Below, piece after piece: positions 32,363-44,820 of a stretch of 64,000 bases of DNA. The DNA lies in NCBI GenBank assembly GCA_947650285.1, contig CANTFL010000144.1, positions 248,001 through 312,000 of the forward strand, read 5' to 3'. Both the position numbers and the translations under genes were made by a program. The notes below the pieces were generated by a model, which was given only the letters and a program-made list of their open reading frames with translations, was not told where the DNA came from and did no database searches. The stretch is from Hyaloperonospora brassicae (taxonomy: Eukaryota > Oomycota > Peronosporomycetes > Peronosporales > Peronosporaceae). The first letter of the stretch is position 1. Each line of letters begins with the position of its first letter.

Positions 32363-35300
32363 GTCGCCCCACGTAAATCGTAGGATGCGTGCGCATCCTA
32401 CGTGACAATTCGAGTGTGTATGCATTGCCCTTGCGATGCAACACTCGAAATGGCCCAATGTATTTCGGCAGTAGTTTGCTACTGCCGACACTAGTGACTG
32501 CATGTCCAGGTAGGTTTGCCGTTGACAGTAGTACTAGGTCGTTAACCTTACATGAAAAGAACATTTGCTCTTCCATTCTTGTCTGCGTTCCGTTTCTGAC
32601 GGTCCACCGCATTTGCGATGGAGTCCTGAACGAAACGGACTACCGCTTCTCAAGTCAGCAGGAAGTTCTCTGCTGACTCTTTGTTTTGTCTGGCAGTGCG
32701 CTTCGTGCGCACTGCTAAGAGATTGCTCTCTTCTTCAGCGAGGTTGTCTTCTTCCTCGCTGACATAATCGTTGGCGATGCTGAATATACCAGCATCGTCA
32801 TCATCATCCGAATCAATAATAGCGTCTTCGCTATTATTGAGATGATCTTCTTCATCGATGTCGACTTGATCGACATCGGCATCATACGTGACGACGTTAG
32901 CGTCGACACGTGATGAGTAAGAGCCAAAACGGTTTTTGCTCGAGCGAGTCCCTCCCCCCTTATCCAAGAGTCACACTCTAGAAGGGTGGGCACACGTGGA
33001 TGGCGTAGGCCATTCACGTAAAACGGTGTGTGCTGTGTGGAAGCATGCACCGAATTTTTGATGGCGAATTCCACCATGGGTAGGAATTCGCTCCAACTCG
33101 TAAACGAGTGGACATATCCTCGAAGGATCTCTTCGAGGACACGGTTCGCACGTTCCGTCTGACCATCTGTTTCGGGATGGTCAGAAGTAGACATCATCAA
33201 ATCGTGTTCCCAATGTGCGGAACACGGTTTGCCAAAATGCCGCCGTGAACCGAGGGTCACGGTCGGATACGAGTTCACAGGGTAACCCGTGGAGTCTAAA
33301 GACCGTGTCGAGAAAGACACGAGCACAACCTTGAGCCTTGATCGACTCAGGGACTGCAGCAAGATGCACCATCTTGCTGAATCGGTCAACAAACACAAGA
33401 ATACCATTATTCTTGTGAGCGTCTTCGGGAAAACCGAAGACGAAGTCCATTGAAATGGACTGCCAACACTCTGTCGCGACCGGCAGAGGTTGTAACGGTG
33501 CACGGGATGGAGGACTAGGCTTCACCCGTTGACAAACCTCGCAAGCACGTATGTACTTGCGGACAAACTGATACTGGCGTGGCCAGTAAAAGTCACGACT
33601 TACCGTGAGGTAAGTCTTTTCTCTACCACGATGGCCACTTGTTGGGGCATCGTGACACTCATACATGATGCGTTAACGCAAATCATTATGAGTGGGGACG
33701 ACGACACGAGGCGTGTCGCCGTCAACGGCTGTATAGTATAACAGTCCGTTACGCGTTGTGTACCGATCCGATGAGGATCGGTACAAAGCCGGTAAATTCT
33801 TCAATGGATTTACTGGATGGATCCACCAGATGATCCATCAATCGCAGAAGATCTTTATCTTCCGCGTATGCCTTTCGTACGTCGTCAAGTAAACTTGACG
33901 ACGGGACACTGACTGACAGTGTCGCAACAGTGGGCTTATCCTCACTGTTGAATTAGGCGTCCGGCTCGAAATCGGGCCGGCGCGAAAGCGCATCAGCGAC
34001 GACATTGAGTCGTCCTGGTTTATACTCCACGGAGAAGTTATACTCCGCGAAGAAAGACATCCACCTCGCCATTCTTTGCGAGAGGTGTGGGCTGTTTACG
34101 GCCGTGCGTAATGACGCATGGTCCGTATAGACAACAAACGGTCTATCTCCCAAGAGATAGACGCGAAACTTAGCCAGTGCGTACTTCATGGCAAGGAGTT
34201 TGTTGTCATGCACTGGGTAATTACGCTCAGCTGCTTGCAGCTGACGCGACTGATAACAGATGACGCGCTCCGCGCCATCTGCATCGAACTGCATTAACGC
34301 ACAGCCGATTGCAAAATCGCTGGCGTCACAGACCACATGAAATGGTCTGTCCTGATCTGCAATCGCCAAGATCGGCGATTGCATCAAGCTTTGCTTGATA
34401 CCCTCAAAGGAACGCTGTCACTCAGCGTTCCATGACCACTTGACATTTTTCTTGAGCAAGCAAGAAAGATGAACAGTCGTCTCGGCGTAGTTGCGCTAGT
34501 ACTTGTGCAAGTACGCCGCTAGGCCAAGGATTTTCCTCAGTCCCTTGACATCGACTGGCACTGGCCAGTCGGTGATCGCCTTGGTCTTTTCGGGATCAGG
34601 GCGTACGCCGTGTTTACCCACGATGCACCCAAGAAGTGGTATTTCGCTAGCCGCGAATATACACTTCTTGAGGTTGGCGTACAACTTATGCTTGCGCATA
34701 AGATGAAGAACCTGACGAACGTGAGTCCTGTGAACTTCAACGTCCGTCTTTCCGTTCATAGCCCGGCTATGGACGAACACGTCGTCGAAGTAACTCGGTG
34801 CGAAGTCTCGCACCGGTCTCAACAGGTTTGTGACACATCTGTTGAATGTTGCAGGGGCATTGCTCAGCCCCTGTGGCATAACTAGCCACTCCTACAGCAT
34901 CCCGCTGGGGGTACTCACTGCTGTGAACGGGATGTCCCGTTCAAGCATGAGGATCTGATAGAACCCCATCCATCAGATCCATGGACGAAAAGATGGTACT
35001 CTTTGACATACCATCTATGATTACGTCCTTCCTCGGTATCGGTGTCTGAGCCGGTACCGTTGCAGCATTCAATTTGTTGAATGCGTGCACTATCCGCCAC
35101 CCTCGTGTGGCCTTTCGCACACAAAAGGTCGGAGAGCTGTGAGGGGATGTTGATTCCCTCACATGGCCCGCTGCTAAGCGATCGGAAAAGAACTTGTCGA
35201 TCGCTAGTACTTATTCACGAGGCAGTGGCCACAGCTTCATGACACAATACTTCGAGCCCGTTCTGAGCTCGATCTCGCGTCGAGTGCCTTTGTCCTTAGA

Positions 35301-37785
35301 CAACTCGCACGGTGCGGATTCATGGAACACATCCATGAATTCGATCAAATCCTTTTACAAAGGATTTGCCTGAAGTGACTCCCAAGATTGGGACGCGTAT
35401 CACTCAATCCGAGTCTTCTCATCGAGGACACTTTCGTCCATCGATGAGCTGCTGAGAACCCGTTCGTTATCAGAAAATACTGTCGCCGACCGAATATCGG
35501 CCACATACTCATCCTCTGTGACGAGTATGCAGATCTGCTTGACTATGCCACTACGCAGATCATGCAAGAATCGCTTCGGTTCTAGCAATGGCAATTGAGT
35601 TATCTACAAAATTAACTTCGGAGGCACAATCAGATCAAGCGTATAAGCGCCTACGCTTGATCCGTCATTGACCAAGACGTTCAACGTCTCGGTTTCTTCC
35701 TGGGAACTTGCTTCCACAGGTTGCTGAGGGCATAATCCCTCAGCAAGCGAACCTTGAGGAATTCCTTCCTCAAGTACGTGGGGACTTATTCCCTCGACGT
35801 CTTCTGACTGTGGCTGTGCAACCACAGTCAGGGACCGATCCTCTACGGTCGACTCTCCACTCGACCTAGGATTTCCATGTTTCCCTTTGGGGGCAACAGG
35901 TTTCTTCTGTCTAAGATGCTGCCCGCTAGGCATGCATCCATGTCCCGGTCCACTCGACTTATTCGAGTGGTGGACCTTCGGCGCAGCCTGTAATTCTGTA
36001 CAGCCACCGGGAGCTTGCTCCACAGTGTAGCGATCAACTACACTGTGATCTTGTGCAGTCGTGCTAACGACCGTACCGCAAGTGAGGTCATCGCACTCAC
36101 TCGCAGAACATCCACACGCTTGTGGACGCTCCAAGATGTTCATCAGATGGCCATCTGATGAACAAGCGGCAGGCATCTTGACGGATCGATGCTGCCAGCT
36201 CACCCTTGGCTCGTACCTTCTGAGCCAAGGTAATCTCAGGATGACATCAAATTTGTCATCCAGATCCAGTACGATGAAGTCATCATCGTACTGTTCGCCC
36301 TACAACGTGTAGTGGATTCCTACTACACGTTTCTCAACGGTAATCGATGCGCCTGTTGCAAGGCGCACCGTCATCTTGTGAGAGGAATGTCGGGCTCAAC
36401 GAACTTGAGCCTACGACCCTCTAGTGACTGGCGACGAGCAAAGTTGTTCGACACCCCACAGTCTACTAGGACACGAAGTGACAAATCGTTTGTCGCTTCC
36501 AACTTCAAGGTGATGAGCGAAACGTCATCACCAGGTGCAGAGACAAACAATGATTGTGTATCTGGAGCAATATTCGTCAAGAGATTTGCAAATTCTCTTG
36601 AGGTTGCTGGATCATTAGGGCGCTCCGCCCCAACTGACCCCAAACATTTTTTGATGGTCCGTCTTGCTGTTGCGGTTTCGCAACAGCGCTGGACCCACGC
36701 CCATTGCCCATTCTGGCAAATGGTCGTCCATTTCGCTCAGTAATGTCTGGTACTGGGCGTGAGGCACTACACTCGTATGCGTAGTGCCCTAACTTCTGAC
36801 AGCGATTGCACTTCTGCAATCGATTGTTGTTTGAAGAGCGAGGTCTCTAGCTCTCAACATAACAGAGGTCCATGGGTTCTGGACCTCCAGTCTCTTGTCT
36901 TCTCGGTGGACGATAAGAGCTCGAGCTAGCATGAGCCTGTCTCATGCTTAAGTCTTTCTGTTCCGCGGCTGATATCGCATCTTCCAGTGTATTCAGCTCA
37001 AGGCGGAACAGGTGATTCCTGACGGGACCACCTGCGAGCCCTTGCATGAACACCGTAATCAACGTGTGTTCATGAACTGGGTTGGCAGTTATACTACTCG
37101 CAAGGAGTCGTATATGTTGTGCGTAAGCGTGCACATCACGCTTACCCTGCTTGAGTTTCAGGAGCTCCTAACGAGCCCTGTACTCAGCTCGTAACGGCAC
37201 AAACGTTTGTCTGAGCCGGGACTTGAAGTCATTTAGCGACCTAAACACATATGGGTCGCTACTCTCGAGTCCCAGGGACCAAGTTTTGGCACGCCCTGCC
37301 AAGTGGGTCTGAGCAAATGTGAGTTTCATTTGCTCATCTTCGACGCGACGAGCCCTTAAGGCTCTGTCGAGTTCGACAAACCATAGTAACAGGGAGTCCT
37401 CCGGGACTCCACTGTACTTGGAGATGTCGACTTTCATGACTTCGGGACGACGCGCATGCGCCGTCCCGCCCACAGCAGCATGGAATTGCTGCTGTCTCAA
37501 CAGCTCCGTCTGTTGAGCACCGAGTTCTCTCAACCGACCGGCCTGTTGAGAGCCTTGCTGGTGAAGTAAGGCTACTTTCTCTCTTTCAGCGACAAGTTCA
37601 CTTTGGATGAACTTGGCTATAGCGGCATGTTGTTGGTCTCTGTCTAGAGACTCCAACATGGCGCTAATGGCGAACTCTCCCACGGTAGAACTCATTCGTT
37701 CTACCGCACTCCATTCGATGTCACTCAAATGGGTAAACCCTTCACGCGTGGCGTGAAAGGTGTCTTCTTCATCCAACATGTTCAT
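31824..37785 (-). pseudogene. Gag-pol of copy L, multiply broken
   Basis: Segments on the minus strand: gag 37785-37168 and 37134-36847; nucleocapsid 36819-36577; protease 36643-36371 (DCG loop); linker 36203-35604 and 35594-35400; RT 35162-34941 and 34879-34496 (SYFDD); RNase H 34387-33953; integrase 33666-33181 (both Asp and the HHCC module) and 33503-32715 (Glu); acidic stretch 32967-32650; GPY/F-type module and truncated chromodomain 32612-31824. Stops include TAG after KLIL, TGA after TRIE and TAA after NPL in the linker, all shared with copy R. The RNase H start has its own TGA. This copy alone keeps the CCHC knuckle. Confidence 0.92.
36769..36810 (-). other. Intact gag CCHC zinc knuckle (copy L)
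   Basis: Reads CNRCQKLGHYAYEC, a perfect CX2CX4HX4C motif that binds retrotransposon RNA. Copies M and R both read CN-stop-GQK at the same place. Confidence 0.85.
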
Positions 37786-37811
37786 GTTGGATGATGTGGT
37801 CCTTGGAAGTA

Positions 37812-37827
37812 CTACAAAGTGCTACCA
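37812..37827 (-). other. Primer binding site of copy L
   Basis: Same 16 bases as copy M. Confidence 0.78.
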
Positions 37828-37829
37828 GG

Positions 37830-38220
37830 TGTAACGGGGAACACCCTTGCGTGAACTTAACGCAAGGGTTTTGAGTGCCCCGACGGACGTACACGTGGCA
37901 AGCGAGGAAGCGTAGGTAGGGTAAAAGTAGAACTGTTATATTAATAAATTAAGTCTTTTAACTACCGTCTCTCTGTTTGACTTAACTTAATTATGCTAAT
38001 ATAACTGAGTGTATGGTGGCGTCTCGTCACCACTCATTGCGCGCGTCTTGCGGCGATTGGTGGGTTGATATCATCAAGATATCAACCAATGAACAGATTC
38101 TTTGGTCGACCCTTCAATTTCACCACTTTGGTGATATTGTTTAAAGAATATTCAACTTCATATTATTTATTGTCACTTTTCTTAAAGTGACAATTCCATG
38201 TAACGGGCTGCCCCGTAACA
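37830..38220 (-). repeat. 5' LTR of copy L
   Basis: 391 bp. The outer end reads CCCCGTAACA instead of CCCCGTTACA, one substitution in the terminal inverted repeat. It sits in the spacer of the inverted duplication and has no partner in the right arm. Confidence 0.95.
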
Positions 38221-38393
38221 TTTAAGACCCGGATCAAATGGACGTTTATATTTCCACGGGCTGAGTTCAGGGCTCGGACAGAGCTCCTGAAACTCGAGCA
38301 GGGTAAATGTAATGTGCACGCTTACTCTCAGCATATAAGACGCGTCGCGAGTAATCTAACTTCTAATTCTGTACATGAACACACGTTAATAAC
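38221..38393 (+). pseudogene. Family 2 gag continuation at the spacer edge
   Basis: After the TTTAA duplication the plus-strand family 2 gag resumes (RTELLKLEQGKCNVHAYSQH), visibly diverged from family 1 gag (KLKQGKRDVHAYAQH). At about 38394, within GTGTTCATGCAAGGGCTCGC, it changes without a break into sequence near-identical to copy L read in reverse. This is the inner junction of the inverted duplication. Confidence 0.8.
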
Positions 38394-41300
38394 TGTGTTC
38401 ATGCAAGGGCTCGCAGGTGGTCCCGTCAGGAATCACCTGTTCCGCCTTGAGCTGAATACACTGGAAGATGCGATATCAGCCGCGGAACAGAAAGACTTAA
38501 GCATGAGACAGGCTCATGCTAGCTCGAGCTCTTATCGTCCACCGAGAAGACAAGAGACTGGAGGTCCAGAACCCATGGACCTCTGTTATGTTGAGAGCTA
38601 GAGACCTCGCTCTTCAAACAACAATCGATTGCAAAAGTGCAATTGAGGTCAGAAGTCGGGACACCGCGCTTACGAGTGTAGTGCCTCACGCTCAGTACCA
38701 GACATTACTGAGCGAAATGGACGACCATTTGCCAGAATGGGCAATGGGCGTGGGTCCAGCGCTGTTGCGAAACCGCAACAGCAAGACGGACCATCAAAAA
38801 ATGTTTGGGGTCAGTTGGGGCGGAGCGCCCTAATGATCCAGCAACCTCAAGAGAATTTGCAAATCTCTTGACGAATATTGCTCCAGATACACAATCATTG
38901 TTTGTCTCTGCACCTGGTGATGACGTTTCGCTCATCACCTTGAAGTTGGAAGCGACAAAAGATTTGTCACTTCGTGCCCTAGTAGACTGTGGGGTGTCGA
39001 ACAACTTTGTTCGTCGCCAGTCACTAGAGGGTCGTAGGCTCAAGTTCGTTGAGCCCGACATTCCTCTCACAAGATGACGGTGCGCCTTGCAACAGGCGCA
39101 TCGATTACCGTTGAGAAACGTGTAGTAGGAATCCACTACACGTTGTAGGGCGAACAGTACGATGATGACTTCATCGTACTGGATCTGGATGACAAATTTG
39201 ATGTCATCCTGAGATTACCTTGGCTCAGAAGGTACGAGCCAAGGGTGAGCTGGCAGCATCGATCCGTCAAGATGCCTGCCGCTTGTTCATCAGATGGCCA
39301 TCTGATGAACATCTTGGAGCGTCCACAAGCGTGTGGATGTTCTGCGAGTGAGTGCGATGGCCTCACTTGCGGTACGGTCGTTAGCACGACTGCACAAGAT
39401 CACAGTGTAGTTGATCGCTACACTGTGGAGCAAGCTCCCGGTGGCTGTACAGAATTACAGGCTGCGCCGAAGGTCCACCACTCGAATAAGTCGAGTGGAC
39501 CGGGACATGGATGCATGCCTAGCGGGCAGCATCTTAGACAGAAGAAACCTGTTGCCCCCAAAGAGAAACATGGAAATCCTAGGTCGACTGGAGAGTCGAC
39601 CGTAGAGGATCGGTCCCTGACTGTGGTTGCACAGCCACAGTCAGAAGACGTCGAGGGAATAAGTCCCCACGTACTTGAGGAAGGAATTCCTCAAGGTTCG
39701 CTTGCTGAGGGATTATGCCCTCAGCAACCTGTGGAAGCAAGTTCCCAGGAAGAAACCGAGACGTTGAACGTCTTGGTCAATGACGGATCAAGCGTAGGCG
39801 CTTATACGCTTGATCTGATTGTGCCTCCGAAGTTAATTTTGTAGATAACTCAATTGCCATTGCTAGAACCGAAGCGATTCTTGCATGATCTGCGTAGTGG
39901 CATAGTCAAGCAGATCTGCATACTCGTCACAGAGGATGAGTATGTGGCCGATATTCGGTCGGCGACAGTATTTTCTGATAACGAACGGGTTCTCAGCAGC
40001 TCATCGATGGACGAAAGTGTCCTCGATGAGAAGACTCGGATTGAGTGATACGCGTCCCAATCTTGGGAGTCACTTCAGGCAAATCCTTTGTAAAAGGATT
40101 TGATCGAATTCATGGATGTGTTCCATGAATCCGCACCGTGCGAGTTGTCTAAGGACAAAGGCACTCGACGCGAGATCGAGCTCAGAACGGGCTCGAAGTA
40201 TTGTGTCATGAAGCTGTGGCCACTGCCTCGTGAATAAGTACTAGCGATCGACAAGTTCTTTTCCGATCGCTTAGCAGCGGGCCGTGTGAGGGAATCAACA
40301 TCCCCTCACAGCTCTCCGACCTTTTGTGTGCGAAAGGCCACACGAGGGTGGCGGATAGTGCACGCATTCAACAAATTGAATGCTGCAACGGTACCGGCTC
40401 AGACACCGATACCGAGGAAGGACGTAATCATAGATGGTATGTCAAAGAGTACCATCTTTTCGTCCATGGATCTGATGGATGGGGTTCTATCAGATCCTCA
40501 TGCTTGAACGGGACATCCCGTTCACAGCAGTGAGTACCCCCAGCGGGATGCTGTAGGAGTGGCCAGTTATGCCACAGGGGCTGAGCAATGCCCCTGCAAC
40601 ATTCAACAGATGTGTCACAAATCTGTTGAGACCGGTGCGAGACTTCGCACCGAGTTACTTCGACGACGTGTTCGTCCATAGCCGGGCTATGGACGGAAAG
40701 ACGGACGTTGAAGTTCACAGGACTCACGTTCGTCAGGTTCTTCATCTTATGCGCAAGCATAAGTTGTACGCCAACCTCAAGAAGTGTATATTCGCGGCTA
40801 GCGAAATACCACTTCTTGGGTGCATCGTGGGTAAACACGGCGTACGCCCTGATCCCGAAAAGATCAAGGCGATCACCGACTGGCCAGTGCCAGTCGATGT
40901 CAAGGGACTGAGGAAAATCCTTGGCCTAGCGGCGTACTTGCACAAGTACTAGCGCAACTACGCCGAGACGACTGTTCATCTTTCTTGCTTGCTCAAGAAA
41001 AATGTCAAGTGGTCATGGAACGCTGAGTGCCAGCGTTCCTTTAAGGGTATCAAGCAAAGCTTGATGCAATCGCCGATCTTGGCGATTGCAGATCAGGACA
41101 GACCATTTCATGTGGTCTGTGACGCCAGCGATTTTGCAATCGGCTGTGCGTTAATGCAGTTCGATGCAGATGGCGCGGAGCGCGTCATCTGTTATCAGTC
41201 GCGTCAGCTGCAAGCAGCTGAGCGTAATTACCAAGTGCATGACAAGGAACTCCTTGCCATGAAGTACGCACTGGCTAAGTTTCGCGTCTATCTCCTGGGA

Positions 41301-43622
41301 GATAGACCGTTTGTTGTCTATACGGACCATGCGTCATTACGCATGGCCGTAAACAGCCCACATCTCTCGCAAAGAATGGCGAGGTGGCTGTCTTTTTTCG
41401 CGGAGTTAACTTCTACGTGGAGTATAAACCAGGACGACTCAATGTCGTCGCTAATGCGCTTTCGCGCCGGCCCGATTTCGAGCCGGACGCCTAATTCAAC
41501 ATTGAGGATAAGCCCACTGTTGCGACACTGTCAGTCAGTGTCCCGTCGTCAAGTTTACTTGACGACGTACGAAAGGCATACGCGGAAGATAAAGATCTTC
41601 TGCGATTGATGGATCATCTGGTGAATCCATCTAGTAAATCCATGAGGGATTTTTCGGCTTTGTACCGATCCTCATCGGATCGGTATAGTACACGCAACGG
41701 ATTGCTGTACTATACAGCTGTTGCCGACGACACTCCTCGTGTCGTCGTCCCCACTCATAATGATTTGCGTTAACGCATCATGTATGAGTGTCACGATGCC
41801 CCAACAAGTGGCCATCGTGGTAGAGAAAAGACTTACCTCACGGTAAGTCGTGACTTTTACTGGCCACGCCAGTATCAGTTTGTCCGCAAGTACATACGTG
41901 CTTGCGAGGTTTGTCAACGGGTGAAGCCTAGTCCTCCATCCCGTGCACCGTTACAACCTCTGCCGGTCGCGACAGAGTGTTGGCAGTCCATTTCAATGGA
42001 CTTCGTCTTCGGTTTTCCCGAAGACGCTCACAAGAATAATGGTATTCTTGTGTTTGTTGACCGATTCAGCAAGATGGTGCATCTTGCTGCAGTCCCTGAG
42101 TCGATCAAGGCTCAAGGTTGTGCTCGTGTCTTTCTCGACACGGTCTTTAGACTCCACGGGTTACCCTGTGAACTCGTATCCGACCGTGACCCTCGGTTCA
42201 CGGCGGCATTTTGGCAAACCGTGTTCCGCACATTGGGAACACGATTTGATGATGTCTACTTCTGACCATCCCGAAACAGATGGTCAGACGGAACGTGCGA
42301 ACCGTGTCCTCGAAGAGATCCTTCGAGGATATGTCCACTCGTTTACGAGTTGGAGCGAATTCCTACCCATGGTGGAATTCGCCATCAAAAATTCGGTGCA
42401 TGTTTCCACACAGCACACACCGTTTTACGTGAATGGCCTACGCCATCCACGTGTGCCCACCCTTCTAGAGTGTGACTCTTGGATAAGGGGGGAGGGACTC
42501 GCTCGAGCAAAAACCGTTTTGGCTCTTACTCATCACGTGTCGACGCTAACGTCGTCACGTATGATGCCGATGTCGATCAAGTCGACATCGATGAAGAAAA
42601 TCACCTCAGAAATAGCGGCGACGCTATTACCGACTCGGATGATGATGACGATGCTGGTATATTCAGCATCGTCAACGATTATGACAGCGAGGAAGAATAC
42701 AACCTCGCTGAAGAAGAGAACAATCTCTTAGCAGTGCGCACGAAGCGCACTGAAAGACAAAACAACGAGTCAGAAGAGAACTTCCTGCTGACTCGAGAAG
42801 CGGTAGTCCGTTTCGTTCAGGAATCCATCGCAAATGCGGTGGACCGCCAGAAACGGAACGCAGACAAGAATGGAAGAGCAAATGTTCTTTTCATGTAAGG
42901 TTAACGACCTAGTACTAATGTCTACGGTAAACTTACCTGGACATGCAGTCACTAGTGTCGGCAGTAGTTTACTACTGCCGAAATACATTGGGCCATTTCG
43001 AGTGTTGCATCGCAAGGGCAATGCATACACGATCGAATTGCCACGTAGGATGCGCACGCATCCTACGTTTTACGTGGGGCGACTCAGGCCGTACTGTCAG
43101 CACGAGCCTTCTTCTTCCGATGAAGATAGCCCCCACGTTCAAGAACATCCATCAAGTTCTTGTGCTCGCACTCCAGACGATCCGTCTGGTCGCGCAGATA
43201 TGATACCTCGGAACTCAACCGAGATATCTCCCCGCGAGCTGTCGCCAGCTCGACGAAAAGGGAGCGGACATCCCGCTCGACCTGAAGCTGCGCTGTGGCA
43301 TAATCGGCGCGGTCTCTCGCCCGATCAGCCTCGCGATCCTTGCGGTTCTTCCGCACGGTATCAGTCAAAGCGTAGCGCCGATCGCGCTCGTGCTTCAAGT
43401 CATCTCGCAATTCATTGATTGCGCGGTCCATCTCGTGAGAGTCGAGATGGTGAGCCGAATCATCTGAAGGAGGTCTTTCCTCATCCACCACATCCATTGG
43501 TGGATTCCCTCGGTGGTCAACGCTTCCTAGTAACGCGTATCCTGAACAACCGTGACAATTCAGGATCAAGGACGAGCTACCTCGTCCAGTGGCGGGGGTA
43601 TCCACCCTCTTGGAACTGCTGA
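38394..43622 (+). pseudogene. Gag-pol of copy R, multiply broken, without own 5' LTR
   Basis: Plus-strand segments: gag 38394-38601; protease 38805-39077 (DCG loop); linker 39245-39844 and 39854-40048; RT 40286-40507 and 40569-40952 (SYFDD); RNase H 40989-41490, shifted by a lost base near 41404; integrase 41780-42265 (HHCC, Asp, Asp) and 42270-42731 (Glu); GPY/F-type module and chromodomain 42834-43622, ending PPSWNC-stop. The linker stops match copy L. From about 42580 to 43560 the sequence departs from copy L; its chromodomain part is close to copy M (PSRESRDGE, VFPHPPHPLVDSLGG), which suggests ectopic conversion. Confidence 0.9.
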
Positions 43623-44736
43623 GAGCCTCGCTCTCAGCGGTTAATGGATGTTGAAGGTCTCGTCCGCTAGTATGACGAGACCCATACGATGAGTCCTCGG
43701 GCCCATCGGTAAACACGCGCCCTAGGCGCTTGTAGACGGATTGCAAGTTTGAAATCGCGTCACGCATCTCCTCCGAGAGATGTGCCCTTCCCCAGGGCGA
43801 ACTTAGGGAATACACGTCCCTATGGGCACGCTGCGAGTTGTCAACACAACTCGCACAAGGGTCTCCCCATGTGAGGCAAGGAATGCCTGCCTCACTCGAC
43901 AAACAGTACAACCGGTACCTGGCACCGGTTGGCGTTCGCTTTTCGAACCTGAGGCGTGTCGCCTCAAGCTTTTTGAGCCACCCTTCTCGTCCAAAATTCT
44001 TTACGTTTTGGACGAACGCGTTCCACGCAGCCAAAAGCGATGTTTTGTCACGCTTTTGGTTGCCGTTATACCATCGATGTCTAAGGAAGACATCGAGATA
44101 AAAGTCTTCTTCAGCGCGAAAGTTGCTCGCGCTGAGACTCAAGCCGTGAAGCTCCGTCGCATCGAATAAGGTCATTCGATGGTGTTGGCTTGTCTCGTGA
44201 GACAAGCCATTGATGAGCCGTTCGGGCAAACGCCACGGCATCAGCTCATCACGCTTCACAGTGGTACCTTTGTCGGTACCATGGTTGTCAGTATGACGAT
44301 GGCTTGCACCATCGTCAGGTCGCTCGTGCGAAGGAGCACGAGCTGATTGCGGTGATGAGCAAACATACTCATCACCAGATTCGTCATCACTGCCGAACAG
44401 ACTGTGTTGCAACTCACGAGTCCGTTCGTTCGGCAGTGGCCTTGGCGAACACTGAGGCGTCGCCGGTGAGCGAGACGCCTCTGCAGCATTGCCCGAGTCA
44501 GACACGTCTGACTCGCCAGAGTAGATGACCTCAATGTTGGGGTCATCATGCGCACGCGGTGCTCTACCGCGTGCACCTGAAGCACCTCTTGCTGCAGGCG
44601 AAGAACGAGCAGCAGACGCCGAATCGTCTGCCGCAGAAGCTGGCACAGGCACAGACTCTGGGTGCCTTGAGTCACCCCACGTAGACATGTTAGCTATGCG
44701 AGGTCGAGCGGAAAGTGAATGGAACGGACCCAACAA
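43084..44736 (-). CDS. Antisense ORF of copy R, up to 550 aa, intact
   Basis: Counterpart of the ORF at 30710, read on the minus strand, with the shared start MSTWGDSRHPE at 44688. The N-terminal half matches copy L apart from about ten substitutions (for example RAPRAHDDPNIE against TTPRAHDDLDVE). The C-terminal 150 residues match copy M better (GYALLGSVDHRGNPPMD). So the reading frame stayed open across a recombination between diverged copies. Same domain plan: acidic, conserved centre, coiled coil, basic tail. Function unknown. Confidence 0.72.
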   Translation of the reverse strand: MLGPFHSLSARPRIANMSTWGDSRHPESVPVPASAADDSASAARSSPAARGASGARGRAPRAHDDPNIEVIYSGESDVSDSGNAAEASRSPATPQCSPRPLPNERTRELQHSLFGSDDESGDEYVCSSPQSARAPSHERPDDGASHRHTDNHGTDKGTTVKRDELMPWRLPERLINGLSHETSQHHRMTLFDATELHGLSLSASNFRAEEDFYLDVFLRHRWYNGNQKRDKTSLLAAWNAFVQNVKNFGREGWLKKLEATRLRFEKRTPTGARYRLYCLSSEAGIPCLTWGDPCASCVDNSQRAHRDVYSLSSPWGRAHLSEEMRDAISNLQSVYKRLGRVFTDGPEDSSYGSRHTSGRDLQHPLTAESEALSSSKRVDTPATGRGSSSLILNCHGCSGYALLGSVDHRGNPPMDVVDEERPPSDDSAHHLDSHEMDRAINELRDDLKHERDRRYALTDTVRKNRKDREADRARDRADYATAQLQVERDVRSLFVELATARGEISRLSSEVSYLRDQTDRLECEHKNLMDVLERGGYLHRKKKARADSTA

Positions 44737-44806
44737 GTGCTCCCTGTCCCAATGGTGACCAACGGGTGGCCGCCATTATTTTCGATAGTCACACGGTGAC
44801 TTTCAG

Positions 44807-44820
44807 TTAAGGGGGGGTGA
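44807..44820 (+). other. Polypurine tract of copy R
   Basis: AA followed by seven G and TGA, directly before the LTR. Confidence 0.82.

Larger units (their letters stand above)
24998..37054 (+). repeat. Left arm of a 24-kb inverted duplication
   Basis: Position x pairs with about 75428-75448 minus x on the other strand, for example 25027 with 50401, 26357 with 49071 and 37047 with 38401. The 5-kb outer part with the beta-glucosidase is almost identical between arms; the element part has more differences, some in patches. Homology stops at about 24998 outside and about 37054 inside. Confidence 0.93.
30233..38220 (-). mobile_element. Complete family 1 Ty3/gypsy element (copy L)
   Basis: 7,988 bp, minus strand, both LTRs present, TTTAA duplicated at both ends. 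It inserted into the gag of a family 2 element lying in the opposite orientation. The gene order equals copy M. Gag-pol contains several stops shared with the right copy (copy R), so the element was already dead when the inverted duplication arose. Confidence 0.95.
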
